Origin: Myxococcales bacterium
Lineage (GTDB): Bacteria > Myxococcota_A > Polyangia > DRWM01 > JAAZOP01
DNA length: 33,465 bases
NCBI GenBank assembly: GCA_012797735.1
Contig: JAAZOP010000175.1
Span: 1-33,465 of the forward strand
Direction: 5' to 3'
The first letter of the stretch is position 1, and the number at the start of each line of letters is the position of its first letter. A program made the position numbers and the translations under genes. The notes under the pieces were generated by a model, which was not told the DNA's origin, did no database searches, and worked only from the letters and a program-made list of their open reading frames with translations. Below, one piece after another: positions 25,161 through 33,319 of this stretch.

Positions 25161-26261
25161 ATGGCCGCTCGCAAGGTGTTGATGACCGGCTATCCGGGGT
25201 TCATCGCGCGCTGGCTCTCCGAGGAGATGCTGCGGCGCCGGCCCGGCACCGGCTTCACGTTCCTGGTGCAGGACAGGTTCGCGGGCCAGGCCCGCCGCGA
25301 GATCGAGGCGCTGCAGGCGAAACCCGTCGCCAAGGGCGCGACGCTGGAGCTGGCGGTCGGCGACATCACCCGCCCGCGCCTCGGCCTGCCCGAGACCGAC
25401 CACGCGCGGCTGCTGGCCGAGACGACCGACGTGTTCCACCTCGCCGCAATCTATGACCTGCACGTCCCCGAACCGATCGCGCGGCAGGTCAACGTCGAGG
25501 GCACGCGGGCGGTCGTCGATTTCTGCCGGGCGGCGAAGAAGCTCGTCTCGCACGTCTACTTCTCCACCTGCTACGTCGCCGGCCGCCGCACCGGCACCGT
25601 GCTCGAGACCGAACTGGAACACTCGGCGGGATTCAAGAACCACTACGAGTCGACGAAGTACGAGGCGGAGCGGATCGTGCGCGCCTCGATGGACCGCGTG
25701 CCGACGATCATCATCCGGCCCGGCATCGTCGTCGGACACTCGAAGACCGGCGAGACCCAGAAGTTCGACGGCCCCTACTTCGGGATGATCCTGATCGACA
25801 AGCTCAAGGTGCTGCAGCTCCCCCTCCCCTATCTGGGACCCTCGTCGGCCGAGGTGAACCTGGTGCCGATCGACTACGTGATCGAGGCCACGACGGCGAT
25901 CTGGGACAAGGAGGGCACGACCGGCCGGTGCTACGCCCTGGCCGACCCGCACCCGATCACGGCGCGGCAGATCTACGCCGAGATCGTGCGGCTGCTGGGC
26001 GCCCGCGGGCCGATGTTCCAGGTGCCGCCCGTCGTCGTCGATCTCCCCCTGCGCCTGCTCGCCGTCCGCAAGCTGCTCGGCGTCCCCCCCGAGGTGCTCG
26101 ACTACTTCAACCACGAGGCGCACTTCGATTGCGCGAACGCGCTGGCGGCGCTGGCGGACACCGGCATCCGCTGCCCGCACCAGCTCGACTACCTGCCGCG
26201 GATCGTCGCCTTCTTCCAGGCGAACAAGGACCGATCCGAGTATCGCTGGAAGCCCTACTGA
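25161..26261 (+). CDS. Extended SDR NAD(P)-binding oxidoreductase (fatty-acyl-CoA-reductase-like, NAD-binding_4 style)
   Basis: ORF 25161-26261; 'VLMTGYPGFIARWL' Rossmann motif, 'YESTKYEAE' YxxxK, 'IIRPGIVVGHSKTG'; strong SD GGAGGAGGTGGAG. Confidence 0.9.
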   Translation: MAARKVLMTGYPGFIARWLSEEMLRRRPGTGFTFLVQDRFAGQARREIEALQAKPVAKGATLELAVGDITRPRLGLPETDHARLLAETTDVFHLAAIYDLHVPEPIARQVNVEGTRAVVDFCRAAKKLVSHVYFSTCYVAGRRTGTVLETELEHSAGFKNHYESTKYEAERIVRASMDRVPTIIIRPGIVVGHSKTGETQKFDGPYFGMILIDKLKVLQLPLPYLGPSSAEVNLVPIDYVIEATTAIWDKEGTTGRCYALADPHPITARQIYAEIVRLLGARGPMFQVPPVVVDLPLRLLAVRKLLGVPPEVLDYFNHEAHFDCANALAALADTGIRCPHQLDYLPRIVAFFQANKDRSEYRWKPY

Positions 26262-26264
26262 GCG

Positions 26265-27248
26265 ATGGAAGTCCGCCTGCTGCGCGTGCCGTCGTCCGGC
26301 GGGGGAACCGCCGCCCTGCTGGTTCGGCCGGCCGAGGGGCCGGGGTCCGGACCGCCGGCGTTGCTCGTCCCCGGCTTCGGCCAGAACCGTCTGACCTGGG
26401 AGGTCGGCGACCTGTCGCTCCCGGCCCGGCTCGCCGCCCGCGGCCGGACGACCTACGTCCTGGAACAACGCGGCACCGGCCTCGCCCGGCGCTTCGGCGA
26501 CCGTCTCGCCGCCTCCGTCGACGAGCTGTTGGAGGACGTGCTGGCCGCAATCGACCTCGCCCGGCGGGATGCAGGGACCGACCGGCTGGTCCTGATCGGC
26601 CACTCCCTCGGCGGATGGCTCGCGCTGCGGGCCGCGGCCGAGCGTCCCGCGGCGGTCGCCGGGGTCCTCACGCTGGCCGCCGGCCTGTTCCTCGGGCGCG
26701 GCTCGCCGCGGCTGGGCGCCGTCCTGCGGCTCACGCGTCTGGTCTTCCCCGCGCCGCTCGCCGCCCGACTCGCCGGCCGGCCCCTGCCGCTCCGCGTCGC
26801 CGGCGCCGTCCTGCTCGCCCTGCGCCCGGTGCTGGACCATCCGGCGGTGCCGTTCCCGCTTCCGGTCTGGGCCCCGGGCGCCTACGCCACGCGGGACCTC
26901 GAGCAGCGTTTCGGCGAGGGGATGGACCGGGTGAGCGTCGGGGTCGCCGCCGCCGTGCGCGACGCCTTCGCCGGCGCGGGGGTTCCGGGACTCGCCGAGC
27001 GGGACGTGCCGGCCTTCCTGGCCCGCGTGCGGTGCCCCGTCCTGCTGGTCCACTCGGCCACCGATCCCCTCTCCCCGCCGCCGGTCGGGGAACCGGTCCT
27101 CGACGCGCTCGCCGCCTCGCCCGACGCCCGGCTGGTCGTCGTCGGGCGTCCCCCCGACCCGCCGCTGGGACACTGCGACTTGGTGGTCAGCGAGCACGCC
27201 CGCGAGCGCGTCTGGCCCCTGCTCTTCGACTGGCTCGAGGCGCGCTGA
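26265..27248 (+). CDS. Alpha/beta hydrolase
   Basis: ORF 26265-27248; 'LLVPGFGQNRLTW', 'LIGHSLGGWLAL' (GxSxG), 'PLGHCDLVV' candidate catalytic His. Starts 3 bp after the SDR stop. Confidence 0.9.
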   Translation: MEVRLLRVPSSGGGTAALLVRPAEGPGSGPPALLVPGFGQNRLTWEVGDLSLPARLAARGRTTYVLEQRGTGLARRFGDRLAASVDELLEDVLAAIDLARRDAGTDRLVLIGHSLGGWLALRAAAERPAAVAGVLTLAAGLFLGRGSPRLGAVLRLTRLVFPAPLAARLAGRPLPLRVAGAVLLALRPVLDHPAVPFPLPVWAPGAYATRDLEQRFGEGMDRVSVGVAAAVRDAFAGAGVPGLAERDVPAFLARVRCPVLLVHSATDPLSPPPVGEPVLDALAASPDARLVVVGRPPDPPLGHCDLVVSEHARERVWPLLFDWLEAR

Positions 27249-27283
27249 AACCGCCGCGGCGTCCGGCGGCCGCGTCTGCCGCG

Positions 27284-27685
27284 TCAAGGGCAGCGGAACG
27301 CGGTGGCGCGGAGCGTGTAGAGGCAGTTGTCGTGCGGGACGTCGGGCGCGATCTCGCGATCGATCCGCACGTAGTTGGCGCCGCGCGAGCCGGCGGCGTT
27401 GCGCAGCACGATCATCGCCCCGTCCCGCGTGCCGGTGCGGCCGAAGGCGTTGCACTGCGTGCCGTGCTTGCCCTCCAGGGGCCCGATCTCGTCGCAGGTC
27501 GCGGGCGGGTCCGTCTCGGCCACCACGACGTGCTCCCCGTCCGGCGTCAACGCCACCGGCAGGTACTCGGTGCTGCAGCCGCACAGCAGCAGCCCGGCCC
27601 CCAGGACCCACCTCCGCCGCCACGTCGCCCCCCGGCGGCGCCCCCCGACCCGCGACCCGATCCCGAGCCGTTGCTTCCGCTGCAC
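27284..27685 (-). CDS. Small lipoprotein, DUF4156-like
   Basis: In-frame part of ORF 27284-28063; GTG at 27685 with GGAGGG upstream; lipobox LLLCGC; 'AMIVLRNAAGSRGANYVRID' resembles DUF4156. Confidence 0.65.
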   Translation of the reverse strand: MQRKQRLGIGSRVGGRRRGATWRRRWVLGAGLLLCGCSTEYLPVALTPDGEHVVVAETDPPATCDEIGPLEGKHGTQCNAFGRTGTRDGAMIVLRNAAGSRGANYVRIDREIAPDVPHDNCLYTLRATAFRCP

Positions 27686-27836
27686 CGCGCGACACCCTCC
27701 TTCCGGCCGGAAGGTAGCAGGCCGGGGACCGCGCGTCGATGGCCGACCGCGGCCGGCATCCCCGCGGCGCCGCGCCGCAATGGTGCAACCGCGGGCGTTT
27801 CGCGCTAGAGTCCGCCGTTCGAAGGAGCGGAGTCGC

Positions 27837-29237
27837 GTGACCGACAAGGCCCGCCGCATGTCGCGCATCGCCTTGGCCTCGGTGGTCGTCGGCGTCGCCC
27901 TGACCGGGATGAAGCTCGTCGTCGGACTCGCCACCGGCTCCCTCGGCATCCTCTCCGAAGCCGCCCATTCGCTCCTCGACCTGGGTGCCGCCCTGATCAC
28001 CTTCTTCGCCGTGCGCGCCGCCACGCGGCCCGCCGACGAGCAGCACCTGTACGGCCACGGCAAGATCGAGAACCTGTCGGCGATGGCGGAAGCGCTGCTG
28101 TTGCTCGCAACGTGCGTCTGGATCGTCTACGAGGCGGTCCGCCGCATCGCGGGCGGCGGGGGCGAGGTCGACGCGTCGGTCTGGTCCTTCGTCGTGATGG
28201 GCGTGGCGCTGGCGCTCGACGTGGTCATCGCCCGCGTGCTGTACGCCGGCGCCCGCAAGTACAACTCCCAGGCGCTCGAGGCGGACGCGCTGCACTACTC
28301 GTCCGACATCCTCTCGTCGGCGGTCGTCATCGCCGGCCTGGTCGGCGTGCGGCTCGGCGTCCCGATCCTCGACCCGCTCGCCGCCCTCGGCGTCGCGGCG
28401 CTCGTCACCGTCGCCTCCATGCGCCTGCTCAAGCGCACGATCGATGGCCTGATCGATCGCGCACCGTCGGGGTTGGCCGAGCGGATCGGGGAGCACGTGC
28501 GGGTCCACTGCGCCGTGCGCGCCGTCGAGCGGGTGCGGGTGCGCCCTTCCGGGCCCGCCGTGTTCGTCGACCTGATCGCCGCCGTCGACCGCAGCCTGTC
28601 CCTCGAACAGAGCCATGCGCTGGCCGACTGCGTCGAGACCGAAGTGCGCCGCGTCGTCCCGGACGCCGACGTGCTCGTCCATTTCCACCCGACCACCGCC
28701 GGCGAGACCCCGGTCGACGCGGTCCGCACGGTGGCCCGCCGCTTCCCCGAAATCGATGACGTGCACAACGTCCGGGGCTACATCGACGCGGAGACGGGCA
28801 GGCGGTTCCTCACGCTCCACGTGCAGCTTCGCCCCGAACTGTCGCTCGAGGCCGCCCACGACGTCGTCGACCGGCTCGAAGCCGCAATCCGCACCGACCT
28901 GCCCGAGGTGGGGGAGATCGCCGCCCACCTCGAGACCGAGTGCGCCGTGGGCGACGGAGGCCGCCGGCAGCAGCTTCCGCCCGAACGGCTGCAGGCGCTC
29001 GCCGCGGCCGTGCGGCGGGACGCGCGCGTGCTCGACCTCCACGACGTGGCCCTCCACACCGGATCCCTCGGCGTCGTCCTCACCTGCCACCTCCTCACCC
29101 GACCCGACCTGTCGCTGGACGAGGCCCACGAGGTGACGACCGGCGTCGAGCGGTGCGCCCGCGAGGTTCTGCCCGAGGTGTCCGAGGTGGTGGTGCACGC
29201 CGAACCCGCCGGGCACGAGGCCCCCCGCCCGGCCTGA
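27837..29237 (+). CDS. Cation diffusion facilitator (CDF) transporter with extended C-terminus
   Basis: In-frame part of ORF 27375-29237; GTG at 27837 with GGAG upstream; 'SEAAHSLLD' and 'ADALHYSSDILSS' (HxxxD in TM2 and TM5), 'YGHGKIENLSAM'. Confidence 0.9.
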   Translation: MTDKARRMSRIALASVVVGVALTGMKLVVGLATGSLGILSEAAHSLLDLGAALITFFAVRAATRPADEQHLYGHGKIENLSAMAEALLLLATCVWIVYEAVRRIAGGGGEVDASVWSFVVMGVALALDVVIARVLYAGARKYNSQALEADALHYSSDILSSAVVIAGLVGVRLGVPILDPLAALGVAALVTVASMRLLKRTIDGLIDRAPSGLAERIGEHVRVHCAVRAVERVRVRPSGPAVFVDLIAAVDRSLSLEQSHALADCVETEVRRVVPDADVLVHFHPTTAGETPVDAVRTVARRFPEIDDVHNVRGYIDAETGRRFLTLHVQLRPELSLEAAHDVVDRLEAAIRTDLPEVGEIAAHLETECAVGDGGRRQQLPPERLQALAAAVRRDARVLDLHDVALHTGSLGVVLTCHLLTRPDLSLDEAHEVTTGVERCAREVLPEVSEVVVHAEPAGHEAPRPA

Positions 29238-29291
29238 CGGCGCCGGCGACCCGCAGAACGATGCGAAGACGACGCCCGGCCAGCGCGCGCC

Positions 29292-30170
29292 TCAGCAGGT
29301 CGGACACGAGCAGGTCAACACGCCGCTGTCGTCGCTGCAGACGTCGAAGATCCCGACGCAGACGCTCGCGCCGAGACAGGCGCAGGTGGCCCGCTCCCCG
29401 CAACCCGCAGGCCGCTCGACACAGTAGGTCGTCGGCCCGCCCCGGCTCAGGTACTGCACGCACGCCTGGCCCGCCGACGCATCGCAGGATGCGCAGTCGT
29501 CCACCGAGACGCACTCGGTGGCCGGCACGCACGGTCCCCAGCACATCCCCCGAACGCTCGGCACCTCCCCCGCCCCGCACCGCGGCGGAAGCATCTCGCA
29601 GGCCACCGCGTCCGTCTCGCAGGTGTAGACCGCGCAGCGCCCCGCGGCACAGGCCACGTCCTCCGCCGTGATGCCGCGCGCCGCGCAGGTCGTGACGAAA
29701 CACTCGGGCAACCCGCAGGGCGGCGGCTCCTCGCGGGGCGCCAACGCCAGGCAGTTGCAGCAGTCGGTGTGCAGCGTGCACCCGGCCGCCTCCGTGCACT
29801 CCGGGGCGGGCGGCGGCGGCACGTCGGGCGACCCGTCCGCCGGTGCGTCCACCGGCACGTCCTCCGCCGCGTCCGCCGACCCGTCCACCGGCACGTCCTC
29901 CGCCGCGTCCGGCGACCCGTCCACCGGAACGTCCTCCGCCGCATCCGGCGACCCGTCCACCGGAACGTCCTCCGCCGCGTCCGGCGACCCGTCCGTCTCC
30001 GGCTCGACCTCCGCGTCGGCGTCCGCCGCCACCTCGCCCGTCACCTCGCCGTCGTCCCGCGTTCCGTCGGCCCCGTCCGGTCCTCCGCCACTGTCGGAAC
30101 AACCCGCCGCCAGCAGGGCGACGGCAAATGCCCACGCCACGACAACGACCGTGAACTTGATCCCACGCAT
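29292..30170 (-). CDS. Cys-rich lipoprotein with Asp-rich repetitive linker (function unknown)
   Basis: In-frame part of ORF 29292-30263; ATG 30170, lipobox VALLAAGC; linker 4x (DGSPDAAEDVPV). Confidence 0.85.
   Translation of the reverse strand: MRGIKFTVVVVAWAFAVALLAAGCSDSGGGPDGADGTRDDGEVTGEVAADADAEVEPETDGSPDAAEDVPVDGSPDAAEDVPVDGSPDAAEDVPVDGSADAAEDVPVDAPADGSPDVPPPPAPECTEAAGCTLHTDCCNCLALAPREEPPPCGLPECFVTTCAARGITAEDVACAAGRCAVYTCETDAVACEMLPPRCGAGEVPSVRGMCWGPCVPATECVSVDDCASCDASAGQACVQYLSRGGPTTYCVERPAGCGERATCACLGASVCVGIFDVCSDDSGVLTCSCPTC
29849..29992. repeat. Four tandem 36-bp direct repeats (in-frame minisatellite)
   Basis: Units begin 29849, 29885, 29921, 29957: ccaccgg(c/a)acgtcctccgccgc(g/a)tccg(c/g)cgacccgt; encodes DGSPDAAEDVPV-type units on the minus strand. 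Confidence 0.95.
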
Positions 30171-30296
30171 GCCGACTCCGCTCCCGCCGCGCGCCGCGGC
30201 CGCCGATCGGACGAGGCGTCCGACCCCGCGCGCGCGACCCGGCGCCATGCTAGCGCGAATCACCGCCGCCGGCCAGGCGCCGGCCGCGGGGACCCG

Positions 30297-30325
30297 TTGA
30301 CATTCGCCGCCCCGCGGCGGACAAC
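30297..30325 (+). promoter_or_regulatory. Candidate promoter for lutA-like gene (TTGACA-N17-GACAAC)
   Basis: TTGACA 30297-30302 (6/6), GACAAC 30320-30325 (3/6), 17-bp spacer; predicted start site falls at or near the ATG (30332). Confidence 0.35.
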
Positions 30326-30331
30326 CCGGTC

Positions 30332-31042
30332 ATGCGCGTCGGCCTGTTCGTCCCCTGCTTCGTCGATGCTTTCCGGCCCCGGGCCGCCCGCGCGACCGTC
30401 GAACTGCTCGAACGGCTCGGCGTGCAGGTCGAGTTCCCCGCCGCGCAGACCTGCTGCGGCCAGCCGCAGTTCAACGCGGGCCTGGTCGAGGAGGCCCGCG
30501 AGCTGGCCGGGCGCTTCTGCCGCGTCTTCGAGCCGTACGACGCCGTCGTCGCCCCCTCGGGCTCCTGCGTTGCGATGGTCCGCCACCACTACGCCGCGCT
30601 CGTCGGCACGACGCCGGTCGCCGCCCGGACCTTCGAACTCTGCGAGTTCCTCGTCGAGCGGCTCGGGGTGGTCGACGTCGGCGCCCGGCTCCCCGGCCGC
30701 GCCGCGCTGCACGTCGGTTGCCACCAGCGCCGCGAACTGCGTGCGGCCGGCCCCGCCGAGCGTCTGGTGGACGCGGTCCAGGACCTCGAGCGCGTCCGGG
30801 TCGCCTCGGACGAATGGTGTTGCGGTTTCGGTGGAACCTTCTCGGTCAAGTTTCCCGAGATCAGTACCGAAATGGGACGACGCAAGCTCGAACCGATCCG
30901 CGCCGCCGAAGTCGACTGGCTGGTCTCCACCGACGTGTCCTGCCTTCTGCACCTTGAAGGGCTTCTGGCCCGGGAGGGAAGGGACCGTCCGCGGGCGCTG
31001 CACGTGGCCGAGGTGCTGGCGGCGCGGGGAGCGGCGCCGTGA
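30332..31042 (+). CDS. lutA: LutA/YkgE-type (Fe-S)-binding protein, lactate utilization
   Basis: ORF 30332-31042; 'CCGQPQFNAG', 'HVGCHQRRELRA', 'EWCCGFGGTFSVKFPEIS' CCG-domain motifs. Confidence 0.9.
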   Translation: MRVGLFVPCFVDAFRPRAARATVELLERLGVQVEFPAAQTCCGQPQFNAGLVEEARELAGRFCRVFEPYDAVVAPSGSCVAMVRHHYAALVGTTPVAARTFELCEFLVERLGVVDVGARLPGRAALHVGCHQRRELRAAGPAERLVDAVQDLERVRVASDEWCCGFGGTFSVKFPEISTEMGRRKLEPIRAAEVDWLVSTDVSCLLHLEGLLAREGRDRPRALHVAEVLAARGAAP

Positions 31043-33099
31043 CCGCCGGGAACCTGCGCCGGCGCGCCCGCGCGGCTGTGGCCGATCGCGGCCTGGGGGA
31101 CAAGGTGCATCGCGCGACGCTGCGCACCGTGGAGAAGCGAGCGCACCTCGTCGCCGGGATTCCCGACTGGGAAGAGCTGCGGCGCCGGGCCCGCGCCCTG
31201 CGCCTCGAAGCGCTCGACCGCCACGACGAGCTGCTCGCGACCTTCCGCCGCACGCTCGAGGCGCGCGGCGCGACCGTCACGCTCGCCGGGACCCCCGAGG
31301 AGGCCGCCGCCCTCGTCGCCCGCCTGGCGCGCGAGGCGGGACGCCGCGCGGTCAAGAGCAAGTCGATGACCTCCGAGGAGATCGGCCTCAACGCGGCGCT
31401 CGAGGCCGCGGGGCTCGAGGTGACGGAGACCGACCTCGGCGAGTGGATCGTGCAGCTCGCGGGGCAGCCGCCGTCCCACATCACCGCTCCCGCGATCCAC
31501 CTCGGCGTCGAGGACGTCGCGCGGTTGCTGCGCGACCGGGCGGGGGTCGAGCTGCCGGCGTGGGTCGAACGGGACGGGACGGCGCCGCCGGCGGAGCGCG
31601 AGGCCCTGGCGCGGGAGTTGTCGCTGGCCGCCCGGCGCATCCTCCGCGAGCGTTTCCTTGCGGCCGAGGTCGGGATCACCGGCGCCAACTTCCTGGTGGC
31701 CGAATCCGGGACGATCGTCCTCGTCGAGAACGAGGGGAACATCCGGCTCACGACCTGCCTGCCGCGGCGCCACGTCGTGCTGGCCGGCATCGACAAGCTG
31801 ATCGCCCGCGACGAGGACCTGGGCGTGCTGCTGCGGCTGCTGCCGGTGTCGGCGACCGCGCAACGCCAGAGCGGCTACGTCTCGCTGCTCGCCGACCGCC
31901 ATCCCGACCTGCACGTCGTGCTGCTGGACAACGGCCGCCGGCGACTGATGGACGACCCCGAGCAGCGGGACCTGCTGGCCTGCATCCGCTGCGGCGCCTG
32001 CCTGAACGCCTGCCCGGTCTACCGCTGCATCGGCGGGCACGCCTACGGCGGCGCCTATCCCGGTCCGCTCGGCGCCGCGCTGCTGCCGCAACTCGGCGGC
32101 GGCGGGCGCTTCTCCGACCTGCCCTTCGCCTCGTCGCTCTGCGGCGCCTGCACCGACGCCTGCCCCGCAGGCATCCCGCTCCACGAACGCCTGCTGCAGC
32201 TCCGGGCGCGGCTCGTCCGCGCCGGCGCCGCCCGCGAGCTGGGCACGACGCTGCGCGCCGCCACCCGGGCGATGCACGACCCGCGCCGACTGCGCCGCGC
32301 CCTCCGCCTGTACCGCCTCGGCCGCCCGCTGCTCGGACTCCTCCCTCTCGCCCGGCGCTGGAGCCGCTCGCGCGCCTTCCCGCCCGCCCCCCGCCGGACC
32401 TTCCACGACGAATGGGCGGACGCCCGCGGCCGGTCGCACGGGAACACCCCGCCGTCGCCTCCCCGCACCCCGGCGCACGACCCCGCCCCTCCGCCCGCTC
32501 CCGGCGCCTCTCCGCAGCAGCACTCTTCCCCTCCTTCTCCTTCGAATCGCGACGTCCCGGCGCATGACCCCGCCCCTCCGTCCGCTCCCGGCCCCTCCCC
32601 GCAGGACCTGGACCTCTTCGCCCTGCGCTTCCGCGAGCTCGGCCCGGCCGGCGAGACGGAGTTCCACCGTTTCGCGCGGGCACCCGACGCGCGCGCCTTC
32701 CTGCGCGACCTGTTCGCGGGAATCCCGGCCGACGAGGTGGTCCGCCCGGAGGCGCCGCATCCCCGGCGCGAGGTCCGTTTCGGTGTGACCGGCGCGGACG
32801 CCCTGATCGCCGAGACGGGCACCGTCGCGCTCTCCCTCGCCGACCGCGCCGCGGCGCTCGCCTCCCTGCTGGTCGACACGCACGTCGTGCTCGCGCACCC
32901 CTCGCTCGTATTGCCGGACCTCGCGACCTACCACGCCCGGCGCGCCGCGCGGCCGGCGGCACCCGGCGGGCGGCTCGACATCCTGGTCACCGGCCCGAGC
33001 CGCACGGCCGACATCGAGAAGACGCTGGTCATCCCGGCGCACGGCCCGCGCCGGATGATCGTCGTCCTGTGCGACGAACCGCTCGACCCCGCGACGTAG
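31039..33099 (+). CDS. lutB: LutB (LUD + 4Fe-4S) fused to LutC-like C-terminal LUD domain
   Basis: ORF 31039-33099; 'VKSKSMTSEEIGLNAALE', 'CIRCGACLNACPVY', 'CGACTDACPAGIPLHERL', then a Pro/Ala linker and 'VRFGVTGADALIAETGTVALSLADR...PSRTADIEKTLVIPAHGP' typical of LutC/LUD. GTGA overlap with the upstream gene. Confidence 0.9.
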   Translation: MTAGNLRRRARAAVADRGLGDKVHRATLRTVEKRAHLVAGIPDWEELRRRARALRLEALDRHDELLATFRRTLEARGATVTLAGTPEEAAALVARLAREAGRRAVKSKSMTSEEIGLNAALEAAGLEVTETDLGEWIVQLAGQPPSHITAPAIHLGVEDVARLLRDRAGVELPAWVERDGTAPPAEREALARELSLAARRILRERFLAAEVGITGANFLVAESGTIVLVENEGNIRLTTCLPRRHVVLAGIDKLIARDEDLGVLLRLLPVSATAQRQSGYVSLLADRHPDLHVVLLDNGRRRLMDDPEQRDLLACIRCGACLNACPVYRCIGGHAYGGAYPGPLGAALLPQLGGGGRFSDLPFASSLCGACTDACPAGIPLHERLLQLRARLVRAGAARELGTTLRAATRAMHDPRRLRRALRLYRLGRPLLGLLPLARRWSRSRAFPPAPRRTFHDEWADARGRSHGNTPPSPPRTPAHDPAPPPAPGASPQQHSSPPSPSNRDVPAHDPAPPSAPGPSPQDLDLFALRFRELGPAGETEFHRFARAPDARAFLRDLFAGIPADEVVRPEAPHPRREVRFGVTGADALIAETGTVALSLADRAAALASLLVDTHVVLAHPSLVLPDLATYHARRAARPAAPGGRLDILVTGPSRTADIEKTLVIPAHGPRRMIVVLCDEPLDPAT
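32470..32604. repeat. Two 48-bp in-frame direct repeats (87-bp offset) in the LutB-LutC linker
   Basis: 32470-32517 and 32557-32604: ccggcgca(c/t)gaccccgcccctccg(c/t)ccgctcccggc..., encoding PAHDPAPPxAPGxSPQ twice. Confidence 0.85.
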
Positions 33100-33270
33100 C
33101 CGAACCCCGAGCCGCATCCCGTCGGAGACACGCCTCCACGACGGCCCGCACGCGGCACGCCGCTCGCGCACGTCCGCGCCGCGGAATCCGGTTGCGACGC
33201 CGCACGCCAACACGCTGAAACAACAAAGCAATCCAGGCCATTGCCTCGTCGTGGACGAATTCGCTTGTGC

Positions 33271-33290
33271 GTAACTCACGAATGAGTTAC
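33271..33290. promoter_or_regulatory. Perfect inverted repeat GTAACTCA-CGAA-TGAGTTAC, candidate operator
   Basis: 33271-33278 and 33283-33290 are perfect 8-bp arms with a 4-bp spacer; 29 bp upstream of the ATG at 33320. Confidence 0.55.
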
Positions 33291-33319
33291 TAGTCGCGCC
33301 GGCACGACGGAGGTCGGTC

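Noticed and set aside
25161-27248. Ole-type olefin biosynthesis cluster (OleD-like SDR + OleB-like hydrolase)
   Set aside because: No OleA thiolase or OleC ligase gene in the window; similarity is only at the fold level.
27249-27283. Bidirectional terminator between convergent genes
   Set aside because: GC-rich with partial self-complementarity but no convincing perfect stem or U-tract by eye.
25080-29216. 1378-aa minus ORF
   Set aside because: Runs antisense across four well-supported genes (SDR, hydrolase, CDF and part of the DUF4156 region); typical high-GC shadow.
29849-29992. CRISPR array (36-bp repeats)
   Set aside because: Repeat length is CRISPR-like but units are directly adjacent without spacers and encode an in-frame peptide repeat.
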